The position numbers and the translations under genes are program-made. DNA of 64,000 nt from Ruminiclostridium cellobioparum DSM 1351 = ATCC 15832. Lineage in GTDB: Bacteria > Bacillota > Clostridia > Acetivibrionales > DSM-1351. The notes under the pieces are model-generated. The model saw nothing but the letters and a program-made list of their open reading frames with translations. It ran no database searches and had not been told where the DNA came from. The stretch spans positions 186,001-250,000 of the forward strand of contig NZ_JHYD01000003.1 of assembly GCF_000621505.1 (NCBI RefSeq), given 5' to 3'. The first letter of the stretch is position 1, and every line of letters starts with the position of its first letter. Shown here piece after piece: positions 63,957 through 64,000 of this stretch.

Positions 63957-64000
63957 TGCTCTATAAAACTTTGATCATTTTATTATAATTTGTGCTGCCA

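Overview
The window reads as chromosome of a low-GC, endospore-forming, anaerobic member of the Clostridia, most like the cellulolytic Ruminiclostridium/Clostridium cluster III group. This rests on a complete spoIIIAA-AH operon, spoIVB-spo0A, spoVM, a YlbJ-type sporulation protein, strong GGAGG ribosome binding sites, and gene order. No database search was possible; names come from motifs, lengths and synteny.

Layout. 1-272 is the 3' end of an EF-G/Tet-like GTPase gene. 297-2838 is a YtrA-type operon (lipoprotein, GntR repressor, ABC ATPase, permease) whose promoter is covered by two perfect palindromes. 2903-8737 is the spoIIIA operon. 8918-24277 is a long housekeeping and sporulation run: Asp23-family protein, AmaP, small membrane protein, nusB, xseA, xseB, ispA, OLE RNA, oapA, dxs, tlyA, nadK, argR, recN, spoIVB, spo0A. 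The large noncoding OLE RNA (about 13763-14399) has its own promoter and sits directly before the gene for its membrane partner OapA. 24427-28453 holds a two-component system with an HtrA-like protease, an arrangement like CssRS/HtrA. 28581-36039 holds an HD-GYP protein, glycogen synthase, endonuclease III, an FtsA-like actin-fold protein and a diguanylate cyclase. 36041-37289 holds a membrane-anchored hypothetical protein, the 23-residue spoVM and rpmB.

37749-54920 is a 17-kb biosynthetic cluster: a fatty acyl-AMP ligase with carrier domain, an extracytoplasmic FMN-binding protein, a 2015-residue NRPS-type protein with tandem carriers, a serine-type A domain and a terminal classical SDR, an MFS transporter, and a 2418-residue PKS with one complete module and a second KS followed by a decayed AT. 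It lies between rpmB and recG, which are near neighbours in many Firmicutes. The likely product is a lipid-derived polyketide/aminoacyl small molecule; its structure cannot be read from the DNA. After the cluster come recG, rsmD, coaD, a coiled-coil protein, ylbJ (minus strand), ilvE (minus strand), an ECF S-component-like membrane protein and a MocR-type regulator.

Two signals cut across the window. One is a dispersed hairpin element ending in a CATGGAGGT-type Shine-Dalgarno sequence, found just before spoIIIAC, tlyA, recN (two units), the diguanylate cyclase gene and the gene at 58272. The other is an unassigned structured stretch upstream of ylbJ.
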